Source: Phycisphaerales bacterium (GTDB lineage: Bacteria; Planctomycetota; Phycisphaerae; Phycisphaerales; SM1A02). From it: a DNA stretch of 64,000 bases. The position numbers and the translations under genes are program-made. Under the pieces are notes generated by a model. That model was not told the origin of the DNA, did not search any database, and worked only from the letters and a program-made list of their open reading frames with translations. The stretch is taken from the NCBI GenBank assembly GCA_014238205.1, contig JABABM010000012.1:1-64000 (forward strand), in the 5' to 3' direction. The number at the start of each line of letters is the position of its first letter. Positions within the stretch are counted from its first letter, which is position 1. Shown here piece by piece: positions 16,728 to 26,500 of this stretch.

Positions 16728-17390
16728 GTGGGTGCATCCATGGAACACGGCAAGTCGACATCGCCCCAGGATCGGCAGCAGCGAACTCGTCGCATGCTTG
16801 AGGAGTGCGGTGCGCTCATCGAGCATGATCATTTCGTCTATGCCTCAGGTCAGCACGGCCCGGGATGGATCGCCAAGGATGTCATCAACATGGATCCGGC
16901 TCGTCCTCGTGCGCTGGGCAGCATGCTCGCCGAGGCCATCGAGGAGTCAGGGTGCACGCCGGACCTGGTCTGCGGGCCTGCCATCGGTGGAGTCATCTGC
17001 GCGCAGTACACGGCGCTGGCTCTTGGAGTCGAGTGTGTCTTCGCCGAGCGGGTGCGAACCGGTGAAAGCGAGGAGTTCCACCTGAAACGGCGATACGACG
17101 AAGCCGTCGCAGGTCGCCGAGTGCTCGTCGTCGATGACGTCATCAACACGGGGCATTCCACTGATCTGGTGCTCAAGTCGGTCAAGGCCGCTGGCGGCCA
17201 GGTCATTGCAGTGGCGACTTGGATCAATCGCGGCAACGTCGGGGCCGAGGCCTTCGACGTGGACACGTTCCTCTGTCTCGACGAGGTGGACCTGCCATCT
17301 TTCCCGGCGGCCACTTGCGAGTTGTGCGCACGATCGGTTCCCATCAACACGCACTACGCCCATGGTGCCGAGTTCATCACCGGCCAGTGA
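16728..17390 (+). CDS. pyrE: Orotate phosphoribosyltransferase-like protein
   Basis: A 220-residue type I phosphoribosyltransferase. The PRPP-binding motif RVLVVDDVINTGHS is at residues 131-144; YASGQHGPGWIAKD (38-51) and CGPAIGGVICA (82-92) match OPRT positions. OPRT joins orotate to PRPP in UMP synthesis. The GTG at 16728 is taken as start because GAGG lies 5 bases upstream; the ATG at 16740 has no SD at normal distance. No other pyrimidine gene is adjacent. A promoter-like repeat (copy B) points antisense into its 3' end. Confidence 0.85.
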   Translation: MGASMEHGKSTSPQDRQQRTRRMLEECGALIEHDHFVYASGQHGPGWIAKDVINMDPARPRALGSMLAEAIEESGCTPDLVCGPAIGGVICAQYTALALGVECVFAERVRTGESEEFHLKRRYDEAVAGRRVLVVDDVINTGHSTDLVLKSVKAAGGQVIAVATWINRGNVGAEAFDVDTFLCLDEVDLPSFPAATCELCARSVPINTHYAHGAEFITGQ

Positions 17391-17403
17391 CAGGCTCGCT
17401 TCG

Positions 17404-17466
17404 CTCTCCTCCATGTCCATTCCACCACGAACCTGGCCGTGAAACAAGACTGCAAATCCCGGAATG
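17404..17466 (-). repeat. 63-nt promoter/leader element, copy B, without a following gene
   Basis: An ungapped match (54/63) to 15861-15923, including the TTGTTT-N17-TGGAAT boxes (17447-17442 and 17424-17419), the CATTCC/GGAATG arms (17418-17423, 17461-17466) and the SD GGAGGAGAG. After the SD the sequence diverges completely from copy A and no start codon follows at ribosome-binding distance. It lies between the convergent pyrE and DUF1501 genes and would transcribe antisense to the pyrE 3' part. Confidence 0.8.
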
Positions 17467-17505
17467 CGGTGAAGTGGCTTTGAATGGGGTCCAGGACGTA
17501 TTCAT

Positions 17506-18939
17506 TCACGACAGGAGGTCATGAACGACGCTTCCATGTACATCGGTCAGCCGGAAGTCCCGGCCCATGTGATGGTGCGTCAGCTGCTCGTGGTCGATTC
17601 CGAACTGGTGCAGCATCGTCGCCTGCAGGTCGTGGACGTGCACGGGGTTGCTCGCCACGTTGTAGCCATACTCGTCAGTGGACCCGTACGTGAAGCCCGG
17701 CTTCACGCCGCCCCCGGCCATCCACATCGTGAAACACCGTGGGTGGTGATCACGACCGTAGTTGGTGGCAGTCAGCTTGCCCTGTGAATAGTTGGTTCGT
17801 CCGAACTCTCCACCCCAGATCACCAGCGTGTCATCCAGCATGCCTCGGCGCTTCAGGTCGAGCACGAGGGCGGCCGAGGCCTGGTCGGTCTCCGCCGCCT
17901 GCGTCCTGATGGCACCCGGCAGGTTGTCGTGCTGGTCCCACCCCTGGTGGTAGAGCTGGATGAAACGGACATCACGCTCGGCCAGGCGCCTGGCCAGCAG
18001 GCAGTTGGCGGCATACGTGCCCGGCTTCCGGGCATCGTCGCCGTAGAGCTCGAATACCTCGTCGGGTTCATCGGAAAGATCGGTCGCATCGGGAACCGAC
18101 ATCTGCATGCGATAGGCCAGTTCGTACTGGGCAATGCGGGATTGAATGACCGGGTCAAGTTCACTCTCGTACTGCAACTCGTTGAGATCCTTGAGTCCGT
18201 CAAGCATCCCCCTGCGAACATGGGGCGAGATTCCCTCGGGGTTGGTCAGGTAGAGCACGGGGTCGGCCTCGGCCCGCAACTGCACGCCCTGGTAACGCGA
18301 GTCGAGGAAGCCGCTTCCCCAGAGCCTGGAATACAACGGCTGGCCACCCTTGTTGGCCGTGACCAGCACGATGAATGCGGGCAGATCCCTGTTGACGCTG
18401 CCCAGGCCGTAACTGATCCACGAACCCATGGATGGCCTGCCTGCAACCTGGGAGCCAGTCTGGAAGAAGGTGATGGCTGGATCGTGGTTGATCGCTTCCG
18501 TGTGCATCGAGCGGATGAAGCACAACTCGTCGACGATCCTGGCCGTGTGTGGGAGCAGGTCACTGACCCACGCGCCACAATTGCCATGCTGCTTGAACTT
18601 GAACAGGGAGCCGGCAAGCGGAAGGGTCGACTGGTTGCCTGACATTCCGGTCAGCCGCTGGCCGCGGCGTACGGAGTCGGGCAGTTCCATCCCGTTCTGC
18701 CGTTCAAGGACCGGCTTGTAGTCGAAGAGATCAAGTTGCGATGGCCCGCCACTCTGGAACAGGTAGATGATCCGCTTGGCCCGTGGCGCAAAGCCCGGGG
18801 AGGTGATCCAGTTGGGGATCGAGGCGGCTGCCTGTTGGCCAAGACCACCCAGTGCCATCGCGCCGAGTCCCATCGTCATCCGTGAAAGGAAGTGACGCCG
18901 GGTCGAGTCCAGGACCAGGTTGTCAAGCGGGCCAGGCAA
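17506..18939 (-). CDS. DUF1501 domain-containing protein with Tat signal
   Basis: A 477-residue protein typical of planctomycetes. A twin-arginine signal (TRRHFLSRMTMGLGAMALGG, residues 13-32) starts it, followed by IIYLFQSGGPSQLDLFDYKP and, further on, WGGEFGRTNYSQG and GRDHHPRCFTMWMAGGG. These are the alkaline-phosphatase/sulfatase-like landmarks of DUF1501. The family is nearly always paired with DUF1549/DUF1553 cytochrome-like proteins, as here; the biochemical role is not established. The TTG at 18939 is chosen since GAGGAG lies 8 bases before it, inside the end of the upstream gene. Confidence 0.93.
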   Translation of the reverse strand: MPGPLDNLVLDSTRRHFLSRMTMGLGAMALGGLGQQAAASIPNWITSPGFAPRAKRIIYLFQSGGPSQLDLFDYKPVLERQNGMELPDSVRRGQRLTGMSGNQSTLPLAGSLFKFKQHGNCGAWVSDLLPHTARIVDELCFIRSMHTEAINHDPAITFFQTGSQVAGRPSMGSWISYGLGSVNRDLPAFIVLVTANKGGQPLYSRLWGSGFLDSRYQGVQLRAEADPVLYLTNPEGISPHVRRGMLDGLKDLNELQYESELDPVIQSRIAQYELAYRMQMSVPDATDLSDEPDEVFELYGDDARKPGTYAANCLLARRLAERDVRFIQLYHQGWDQHDNLPGAIRTQAAETDQASAALVLDLKRRGMLDDTLVIWGGEFGRTNYSQGKLTATNYGRDHHPRCFTMWMAGGGVKPGFTYGSTDEYGYNVASNPVHVHDLQATMLHQFGIDHEQLTHHHMGRDFRLTDVHGSVVHDLLS

Positions 18940-18943
18940 CAGG

Positions 18944-21900
18944 CTATCTCCTCATCGTCGCGGCATCGGAACTGAGAATCGTGGAACACACCACGGTCAT
19001 TGCTGCAACCTCCACATCATCGCACCCTTCCTGCCTGGTTGCTTCACCTGTGCTGGCCAGTGCCGAGGCTGCTTCGACATTGGCAGTAAACCCTGAAAGT
19101 TGTTCATCGTGCAGGCGAATCAGGACTTCCAGTTCCCGTTTGCTTGGATGGCGACTTGCCAGAAGCCGGAAGGCGATGGTGATGCGAGCCGTGGTTTCAT
19201 CCCCACCCTCGCTGATCGCGCGTTCTGCAAGAACGCGGGCTGCCTCGATGTATTGGGGGTCATTGAGCAGAACCAGCGCCTGCAGTGGTGTGGTCGTGGA
19301 AGGTCGACGGGCCACGCAGATGTCACGCTGTACGGCATCGAACATCATCATCGACGGCGGGGGGGAGGTGCGCTTCCAGTAGGTGTAGAGGCTGCGGCGA
19401 TGCAGGTCCTCACCGGTTCCCTGGACATAGCTTGCCGCACCCTTGTCCTTCCAGAGGCCAGGCGGCTGGTAGGGGCGAACGCTGGGCCCACCGATCTGTT
19501 CGACGAGGAGGTTGCTGGAGGCGAGCGCATGATCACGGATCATCTCCGCCGTCAGGCGATGCGATGCACCACGGGCAAGCTGAGTGTTGTCGGGATCCTG
19601 CACGCGTTGCCCAGGTTCGGCACGTGACTGCTGCCGATAGGTTCCCGAGCAGACCAGTCGTCGGAGCATGGCCTTGACGTCCCAGCCGGATTCGATGAAA
19701 TCAAGGGCGAGCATGTCCAGCAGCTTGGGATGGGACGGCGGGATGCCCTGGCTGCCGAAATCCTCTGGAGTTGGAACGAGCCCTTCTCCGAAGAGGGTCA
19801 TCCAGAGACGGTTGACCGCAACCCGTGCCGTCAGGGGATTCGTTGGATCGGTTGCCCAGGCGGCGAGGCCGGCTCGGTTTGCAGGCAGTGTTGCCGGGAA
19901 GGGCATGATGTGCTCGGGAGTCGCCGGTTCGACGGCCTGTCGAGGAATCTCGTAGCTGCCACGTTCAAGGAAATACGTGGAACGTTGGGCAGGCATCTCC
20001 CGCATCGTCATGATTTCGGTGATGCCATCCTCGACTGTGACCAGTTCCTTTCGTGCAGCGTGCAACGAGTCCATGCCGGATCGCCAGGCTTCGTCATGAT
20101 TGGCAAGGTAGTAGTCAAGCAGGTCCTCGGACCGTGCTTCGTATGCCTCTTCCAGGGAGGTTCCATCAAAGAGGTGGGCTGCCTCGATCGAGGTCAGGGC
20201 CCGGTTGTAGATCTTGACGGCATCGACCGAACCGTTCTTGAAGCCCCGGTCACGGAATCGCTGGCCGATCGTCAAGGGGCCGGGTCCGCCACCGGTGATC
20301 GGCTTGTACAGGTTGTCGCGAACGATGGCGGTCGAAGCCCGGCTGCCGTTGATGTACATGGCCAGACCGGAGGCCGTTGCCGAGCCATCATGCGTGACCA
20401 GTACATGCGTCCAAGTACCAAGTGCCAGTGGCTCCGTGCCCTCGATGCTGATGGCGTTGCCCGGCCAGAAGTGGATCAACGACCAGCTTGGCCGACCATC
20501 CTTGATGAGCAACTGGTAGCCCTGGCTGCCTGCATCAGTCCAGGCCCGTGAGCGATGGATGACTACCGCGCGATCCAATGTCGCAGGAGTCTTGAGCCAG
20601 AGCGAGATCGTGAATGGATCGACCCGGGAGAACTCCCCGACTCCCGGGAAGTTGATGTTGTTCTCCCCGCTGAGCAGCAGGGCTCCATCATGGATTCCGG
20701 CATGGATGCCGGGAACAGGCTGGGGTGAATCGGTGACTTTCCCAGGCGTGTCCGGATCAGCCATGTTTGCAACCGTGGCGTCCTTGATCTCGTCAAGCGG
20801 ATAGTCGCCCTGGAGCCCGCTGATGTGAAGAACCGGTTCACCCTGTTCAAGCCAGTCCTTGAAGGCATCCTGTGCAGTTTCGACACGTTCTTGCAGGGCA
20901 GAGTCGGCGGCCAAGACCTGCTTCGTGCGTTGCTCGAGTTGCGATTCCTGCTCGGGCGTGGTCAACAGCAGTGAGGGCGTGGGCACCGCGGTCGTGAAGT
21001 GGGAGTAGAGCCCGGATTCATCGATGTTGTCGAAGAAGGCCGAGAGCTGGTAGTACTCCTCCTGGCTGATGGGGTCGAACTTGTGGTCGTGGCACCGGGC
21101 GCACTCCGTGGTCAGGCCAAGTACGGCCGTAGCGAAGGTGTTGACGCGGTAGGAGACGTACTCGACGCGGTATTCCTCCTCGACGCTTCCACCCTCGTTG
21201 GTCTGGCGGTGAAGCCGGTTGAATGCCGTGGCCAGTTGCTGGTTCCGGGTGGGGTCCGGGAGAAGATCGCCGGCCAGTTGCCAGGCGATGAACTGGTCAT
21301 AGGGGAGGTTGTCATTGAACGCCTCGATGACCCAGTCCCGGTACGGCCAGACATTCCGGGCAACGTCGGACTGGTACCCGTAGGTGTCTGCATACCGAGC
21401 AAGGTCGAGCCATGCAGTCGCCATGTGTTCCCCGAATCGGGGTGATGCAAGCAGTCGATCAACTTCCTGCTCGTAGGCACCAGGTTCGCTGCGTGCAAGG
21501 AAGGCATCCATCTCCTCGATGGTGGGGGGCAGGCCGGTCAGGTCAAAACTCAACCGGCGAAGCAGCGTTTCCCGATCGGCTTCGTCTGCAGGGGTGAGTC
21601 CCCGTTCCTCGAGTTGGTCAAGGACATGGTGGTCGATTGAATCAAGGCACCAGTCATCCTGCTTGACCTGCGGGAGGGGACTGCGTCTTGGAGGTACGTA
21701 CGACCAGTGGGGAGACCAGGATGCGCCTTCCTGGATCCAGCGGCCAAGCAGTTCAATCTCGTCCTGGTCCAGTGCGTGGCGTGACCCAGGTGGAGGCATG
21801 CGATCTTCGGGATTGTCTGCGCTGATTCGTTGCCAGAGCAGGCTTTCATGCCTGTTGCCGGGTACGACTGCGAACTCGCCATCGCCGCGTGCGCTCATGA

Positions 21901-22114
21901 GACCCTCGTGGAGGTCAAGGCGAAGGTCGGCCTTCCTGGAGTGGGAGTCGGGCCCGTGGCACTCGAAGCAGTTGGTCGAGAGGATCGGCCTGACCTGGAG
22001 GTTGAAGTCGACGGCCACTACATCTGCCGCCGTGGCAGGTGTTCCTGCAAGGAAAGAGATCGCGACTGGAAATGTTGCGGAGCCCTTGAAGACTTGTGGA
22101 ATCGATCGACTCAT
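18944..22114 (-). CDS. Cytochrome c / DUF1549 / LamG / DUF1553 protein
   Basis: A 1056-residue exported protein. After a signal peptide comes a cytochrome c-like domain with CFECH (49-53), then DUF1549 (about 155-350), which contains a second CxxCH (CARCH, 338-342). A concanavalin/LamG domain (about 465-640) and DUF1553 (about 690-1010; AVNRLWMTLFGEGLV, TAEMIRDHALASS) follow. The set is a planctomycete hallmark, thought to act in extracellular or periplasmic polymer degradation, but it is not biochemically defined. The ATG at 22114 is used; a TTG at 22147 would overlap the upstream gene. It is co-oriented with DUF1501, with 4 bases between. Confidence 0.92.
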   Translation of the reverse strand: MSRSIPQVFKGSATFPVAISFLAGTPATAADVVAVDFNLQVRPILSTNCFECHGPDSHSRKADLRLDLHEGLMSARGDGEFAVVPGNRHESLLWQRISADNPEDRMPPPGSRHALDQDEIELLGRWIQEGASWSPHWSYVPPRRSPLPQVKQDDWCLDSIDHHVLDQLEERGLTPADEADRETLLRRLSFDLTGLPPTIEEMDAFLARSEPGAYEQEVDRLLASPRFGEHMATAWLDLARYADTYGYQSDVARNVWPYRDWVIEAFNDNLPYDQFIAWQLAGDLLPDPTRNQQLATAFNRLHRQTNEGGSVEEEYRVEYVSYRVNTFATAVLGLTTECARCHDHKFDPISQEEYYQLSAFFDNIDESGLYSHFTTAVPTPSLLLTTPEQESQLEQRTKQVLAADSALQERVETAQDAFKDWLEQGEPVLHISGLQGDYPLDEIKDATVANMADPDTPGKVTDSPQPVPGIHAGIHDGALLLSGENNINFPGVGEFSRVDPFTISLWLKTPATLDRAVVIHRSRAWTDAGSQGYQLLIKDGRPSWSLIHFWPGNAISIEGTEPLALGTWTHVLVTHDGSATASGLAMYINGSRASTAIVRDNLYKPITGGGPGPLTIGQRFRDRGFKNGSVDAVKIYNRALTSIEAAHLFDGTSLEEAYEARSEDLLDYYLANHDEAWRSGMDSLHAARKELVTVEDGITEIMTMREMPAQRSTYFLERGSYEIPRQAVEPATPEHIMPFPATLPANRAGLAAWATDPTNPLTARVAVNRLWMTLFGEGLVPTPEDFGSQGIPPSHPKLLDMLALDFIESGWDVKAMLRRLVCSGTYRQQSRAEPGQRVQDPDNTQLARGASHRLTAEMIRDHALASSNLLVEQIGGPSVRPYQPPGLWKDKGAASYVQGTGEDLHRRSLYTYWKRTSPPPSMMMFDAVQRDICVARRPSTTTPLQALVLLNDPQYIEAARVLAERAISEGGDETTARITIAFRLLASRHPSKRELEVLIRLHDEQLSGFTANVEAASALASTGEATRQEGCDDVEVAAMTVVCSTILSSDAATMRR

Positions 22115-22137
22115 CTCGAATCCCAGTCTAGTGTTGC

Positions 22138-23406
22138 TCAGGGACAATTGCCCCAGTTGCCGATGACCACCAGCAGATCATCTACGCCGACGATGCCATC
22201 TCCGTTGAGATCAGCTTCATCGTCGCTGCTGGCCCAGGCCCCGATGATCACCAGCATGTCGTCGACACCGACATGGCCGCTTCCATCGATATCACCGTTG
22301 CAGATCTCACAGTCATCGATGAACTCGTTGTCACCATTGTCGGTCCATGCTCCCTCGATGTGCGTGGGGGTATTGCCGCAGAACTCCGAGGCTGAGAGGC
22401 GTGGGCTGCTGGAGTTCCAACTATAGATTCCACCACCGGCGCCCGCCCCGTTCGAACTGAACGTGGTATTGGAGATCACCGGGCTGATGGAGAAGTTGTG
22501 CATCGCGCCACCTTCATCGATGGCAGTGTTGCCCATGAAGGTGCAGTCCTGGAAGACCGGGATGTTCTGGCTGCTGCTGGGGTCGGCGTTGAATACGGCT
22601 CCACCGTCATCACCTGCTGTGTTCCCAGTGAAACTGCAATTGATGAGTGTTGGCATGCTGGAATCGTTGTAGACCCCGCCGGCATCAGAGCTCGCCGTGT
22701 TTCCGGAGAAGGTGCAGTCTGTCATCAATGGATTGCTGTCATAGGCGTTGAGTACACCGCCGCCATAGTCGGCGCTGTTGTCGATGAAACTGCACCCGGT
22801 CATCTGGGGGCTGCTCGAGTTGTTGTAGATGCCGCCACCGACCCCGGCGCCGGCAGTATTGCCCTCGAAGTAGCAGTCGATGAGCGTAGGCTCGTTGGCA
22901 CTGTATGCCTCATCGAAGTTGCAGATGCCACCGCCATATTCGGCGTAGTTGTAGAAGAACCGGCAGTTGATCACAGTCGGGCTGCTGCCGTTGCGGTTCC
23001 ACATGCCGCCTCCGAAGAACTCCCAGTAGTCGACTTCCTTGTCACCATCCCAGTCGTACCAGGAGGCAAAGCAGTTGGCGATCGTAAAGCCCTCGATGAT
23101 CGTCTGTTCTGTTTCTCCGCCCTGGCAGATGACGCCTCTTCGGCCGAATTGCGTACTTCCTCCATCGATGATGGTGACAGCCGGGCCGTTGGTGCTTCGA
23201 AGCGAGATCGCCTTGCCGAGCATGTCGACGACGTTATTCACGCTGGAGGTATAGGTCCCCGGGGCGACACGGATCTCGTCCCCGTCGATGGCGACATCGA
23301 CCGCGGCCTGGATCGTCGGGTAGTCACCGGGCACGTTGATGACGGCTCCGGTGCTTGCGCCCGAGATGAACAGGCTGAGTGCAACTGCATGCAACAGGGA
23401 TTTCAT
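22138..23406 (-). CDS. Secreted beta-helix protein with paired dockerin-like modules
   Basis: A 422-residue protein with a signal peptide (LLHAVALSLFISGAS), VPGDYPTIQAAVDVAIDGDE and about nine beta-helix coils with CTF/CSF, N-x-A and GGGI-x-N repeats. It ends with two EF-hand-like units, GDIDGSGHVGVDDMLVIIGA and DLNGDGIVGVDDLLVVIGNW, then NCP. Its stop lies 24 bases upstream of the DUF1553 start, so the three genes 23406-17506 may form one transcript. A promoter with the TTGTTT-N17 layout precedes it. The function is unknown; adhesin, polysaccharide lyase and surface scaffold are options. Confidence 0.85.
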   Translation of the reverse strand: MKSLLHAVALSLFISGASTGAVINVPGDYPTIQAAVDVAIDGDEIRVAPGTYTSSVNNVVDMLGKAISLRSTNGPAVTIIDGGSTQFGRRGVICQGGETEQTIIEGFTIANCFASWYDWDGDKEVDYWEFFGGGMWNRNGSSPTVINCRFFYNYAEYGGGICNFDEAYSANEPTLIDCYFEGNTAGAGVGGGIYNNSSSPQMTGCSFIDNSADYGGGVLNAYDSNPLMTDCTFSGNTASSDAGGVYNDSSMPTLINCSFTGNTAGDDGGAVFNADPSSSQNIPVFQDCTFMGNTAIDEGGAMHNFSISPVISNTTFSSNGAGAGGGIYSWNSSSPRLSASEFCGNTPTHIEGAWTDNGDNEFIDDCEICNGDIDGSGHVGVDDMLVIIGAWASSDDEADLNGDGIVGVDDLLVVIGNWGNCP

Positions 23407-23427
23407 GCTTCCTTCTCCTCGATTGTC

Positions 23428-23456
23428 ATTACATCAGCATGGTGGGGACGAAACAA
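23428..23456 (-). promoter_or_regulatory. Probable sigma-70 promoter of the 22138-23406 beta-helix gene
   Basis: Minus strand: -35 TTGTTT (23456-23451), exactly 17 bases, -10 TGTAAT (23433-23428), then GAGGAGAAGG and the ATG at 23406. The leader would be very short. The -35 and spacing equal those of the 15876-15904 promoter. Confidence 0.6.
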
Positions 23457-23507
23457 GTCTCATCTGCGTGTTTCCTGGAGAGTTGCAGTCCTGGTCGCCT
23501 GCGGGGC

Positions 23508-26500
23508 CTAGGGGCAGGGGCCCCAGCCGCCGATGACGATCAGCAGGTCATCGACGCCGACGATGCCGTCCTCGTTGAGGTCGGAGTCAGCGTCACTGCC
23601 GCCCCAGGCCGCGATGATGCTCAGCAGGTCATCGACACCGATGGTTCCACTGCCGTCGATGTCGCCGGTGCAGTCCTCGCCTTCACACTCGTCCGGGATG
23701 CCGTTGCCATCCGTATCTTCGCTGTCGCCATTGGCGATGTCACAGGCGTCCGGAACAGTGTTGCCGTTGCAGTCAAGGGATCCGTCGTAACTGATGTCAT
23801 GGCCGGCGGAGGATTGCCAGGTTACATCAGCATCATCCCTGCCTTGGAAGAGGGCTTCTACGTGCACCTGGGCATCATCGCCACGAACAGTCAGTCGTGC
23901 CACGAGGACGCCGGTCTGCGAAGAGCAATCCTGATCGGTGAAGGATTGTGGTTCACCCTGGTTGTCCTTGGGAGAAATGAACCAGGCTCCATCTTCCGTG
24001 CTCAAGTCACCGCCGGACTCGAAACTGGTCCAGTCGACTCCGATGTCGGAAAGTGCATTCTCAGGATACGGATCGCCCGAGCTGTCAAGGCTGCCGATGG
24101 TGACGAAGCTGTCATATCGAAGTTCGGGGAACGTCTCAAAGAGAGCCGGGTTGATTGATTGCGAGGTTGGTCCGCCAAGCGGATCCTGGTGGAAGGAGGT
24201 CGACGTGGTGATCGTCTTCTGCTGGTTGGCATCGCCTGCAACGGCATCGAGTCGTTCTCCTGGCCCGATGAGTGCATAGACATCCACGCTCCATGTGAAG
24301 TCATCGTCCTCTACAAGTTCCGTCCCGATGATGGAGTGGGCCAGTCCCTGGAAGTTGAAGTCGCTGCATGCAAATCCGCCGCAACTGGTGTCTTCGCCGT
24401 GCCAGTCGCCGCTGCAGTTTGCTTCCTGCGTGATGGTGCAGTTGGATCCAACGCAGCATGCGCCGGTGGGGGGGCCGCATGCATCGGGGACGCCGTCGCC
24501 GTCATCGTCATCGCATGTGACGGCAAGACAGTTGCCTCCACCATCCGTGTACGGGTCGCCGGTGATGTTCTCGGGGGAGTTGTCACAGAGGGTCGAATTG
24601 CTCAAGTACAGTTCCGACACCTCGCCCTCGGAATGGATCGCTCCGCCGGTGTCGGCAACGTTGCCCGAGATCGTGCAGTAACTCAGCGAGAGATTGCAGC
24701 CCTCGTCTGAGTAGAGGGCACTTCCTGCATTCGATCCCTGGACACTGCACTGCGAGAACTCTGTTCCCTGGATCGTTGCGTGGGAGTTCATCTGGAGACT
24801 GAGTCCGCCACCATTTTCAGCCAGCGCGTGGCAATCCAGGAAGGAGCAGCCGTTCAAGAGTACATCGGATGACTGGGCGAAGATGCTGCCACCTTGCTGA
24901 GCAGCCTTTCCATGTTGGAAAGTGCAACTTTCAAATGTTGTCAGCCCACAGTTCCTCAACGAGACATGTCCGCCACTGTAGCCCGATTCAGACACATTGT
25001 TTGGGTCAGTTGCGTCTCCGAACATGCACTGATTGAATGTGGCGCTGCTGTCCTCCATACGTATCTCACCGCCGTTTGCGGAGCCTGAGGATCCCCCCTT
25101 GAGGGTACACCCATTGAAGGTTGGATTGCTGTTTGACCAGATGTAGGCCGAGCCTCCTTTGTCGTCGGCACTGCAGTTGCTGAAGACGCAGAATTCTAAG
25201 ATTGGTGAGGAGTCTCGGATGACGATGCCACCACCGTTGGGAGTATTTCCACCATTTCTGAACTCAAGATTCGTGAAGGTCGCGTTTTCGTCACCACTTG
25301 CAGGTCCGTTGCAGAGCAGCAGTCGGACATCTCCACCGCCATCAATGATCGTTGTCGGGTTTCCATCGAAATCAGGTTCGGCGCCCAGCAGCTGAATGGC
25401 CTTGCCCTGGGTATTGAGCGTCGCATCCAGAAAATAGGTGCCGGCGAGGATTTCGATGATGTCGCCGTCGGAGGTCTCATCGATCGCCGACTGGATGGTG
25501 GGATAGTCGAGGCTTGGCACCACGAAGCCGGCGGAACAGTTTCCGCTCTCATCGCACGAGGTATCGGCGAACCTGTCATACATCTCGTTCTGGCAGAGCT
25601 CATGGAAGCCGAGCCTGATGTTCGAGAGACCGCCGGAGCAGATGTGGCAGTAGCTCATGATGGTGCCAAGATGAGCCTGGCTGCAGTCCTGGGGATCTGA
25701 TCCACAGCCATCAATGCCCAGGTCATGGGTATGTGGGGTGCCGAAGTTGTGCCCCAGTTCATGTGCCACGACCATCAGGTCCCAGTTCTGGTGACTGTTG
25801 TCCTCAAGCGGGTAGGGGAAACTGCCCTGGAGCGAACCAGATACCGCGTAGGCCCAGTCAAGGGCACAGACCACGTTCAGCCAGGCCAGTCCGCCGCTGA
25901 ACGGAGATGAGAGCAGGTGTGCAACATCCCTCTGGATTGATGACATGTTGTCATTCCAGTGATCGCGAAGTTGGCCCAACTGTGTTCCATCCGGCACGTA
26001 TGGATCGGAGTCGTCCTCCCAGGTGCGTACATACGTCAGCTCGATGCGTACCTGCATGTCCGTGACATAGATCTCGGACACGGCAGCGCTGAGCGTCATG
26101 GCATAGGCCGCGGAGGCGTCGGCGTCACCACCGAAGAGATTGCTCGTGTATTCCCAGTCGGTATCGACGGCGAGTTCAACAACGATGCATTCGCCGCGTG
26201 GTGCGTTGCCTTGCCCCTGGGCAGGAGGTCGTGCGAATGCGAATGGTTGCTCGATTTCATCCACCTTGCAGAAGGGTCCCTGCTCTATCCAGTCTTCCAG
26301 GCTGCCTTCGAAGGGGGTGACGTGGAGGTGGTCGGCTCTCCATGGAGTAAAGCCACCAGTCGAAAGATGGTGCGATTCATCTCTTACACGTATAAAGCCG
26401 TTCATGTGCCTGTCGGTCGCTGCGAGGAAGACCTGGGAATCGGTTTCACCAACGACCTGGCCTCTGTAGAGGTGGACGATGTCCTCCTCCTGGAGGAATC

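Noticed and set aside
16947-17447. A 166-codon minus-strand frame starting in the orphan promoter copy B
   Set aside because: It is antisense to pyrE, its first ATGs lie before the SD rather than after it, and it has no motif. An antisense RNA is possible, a protein unlikely.
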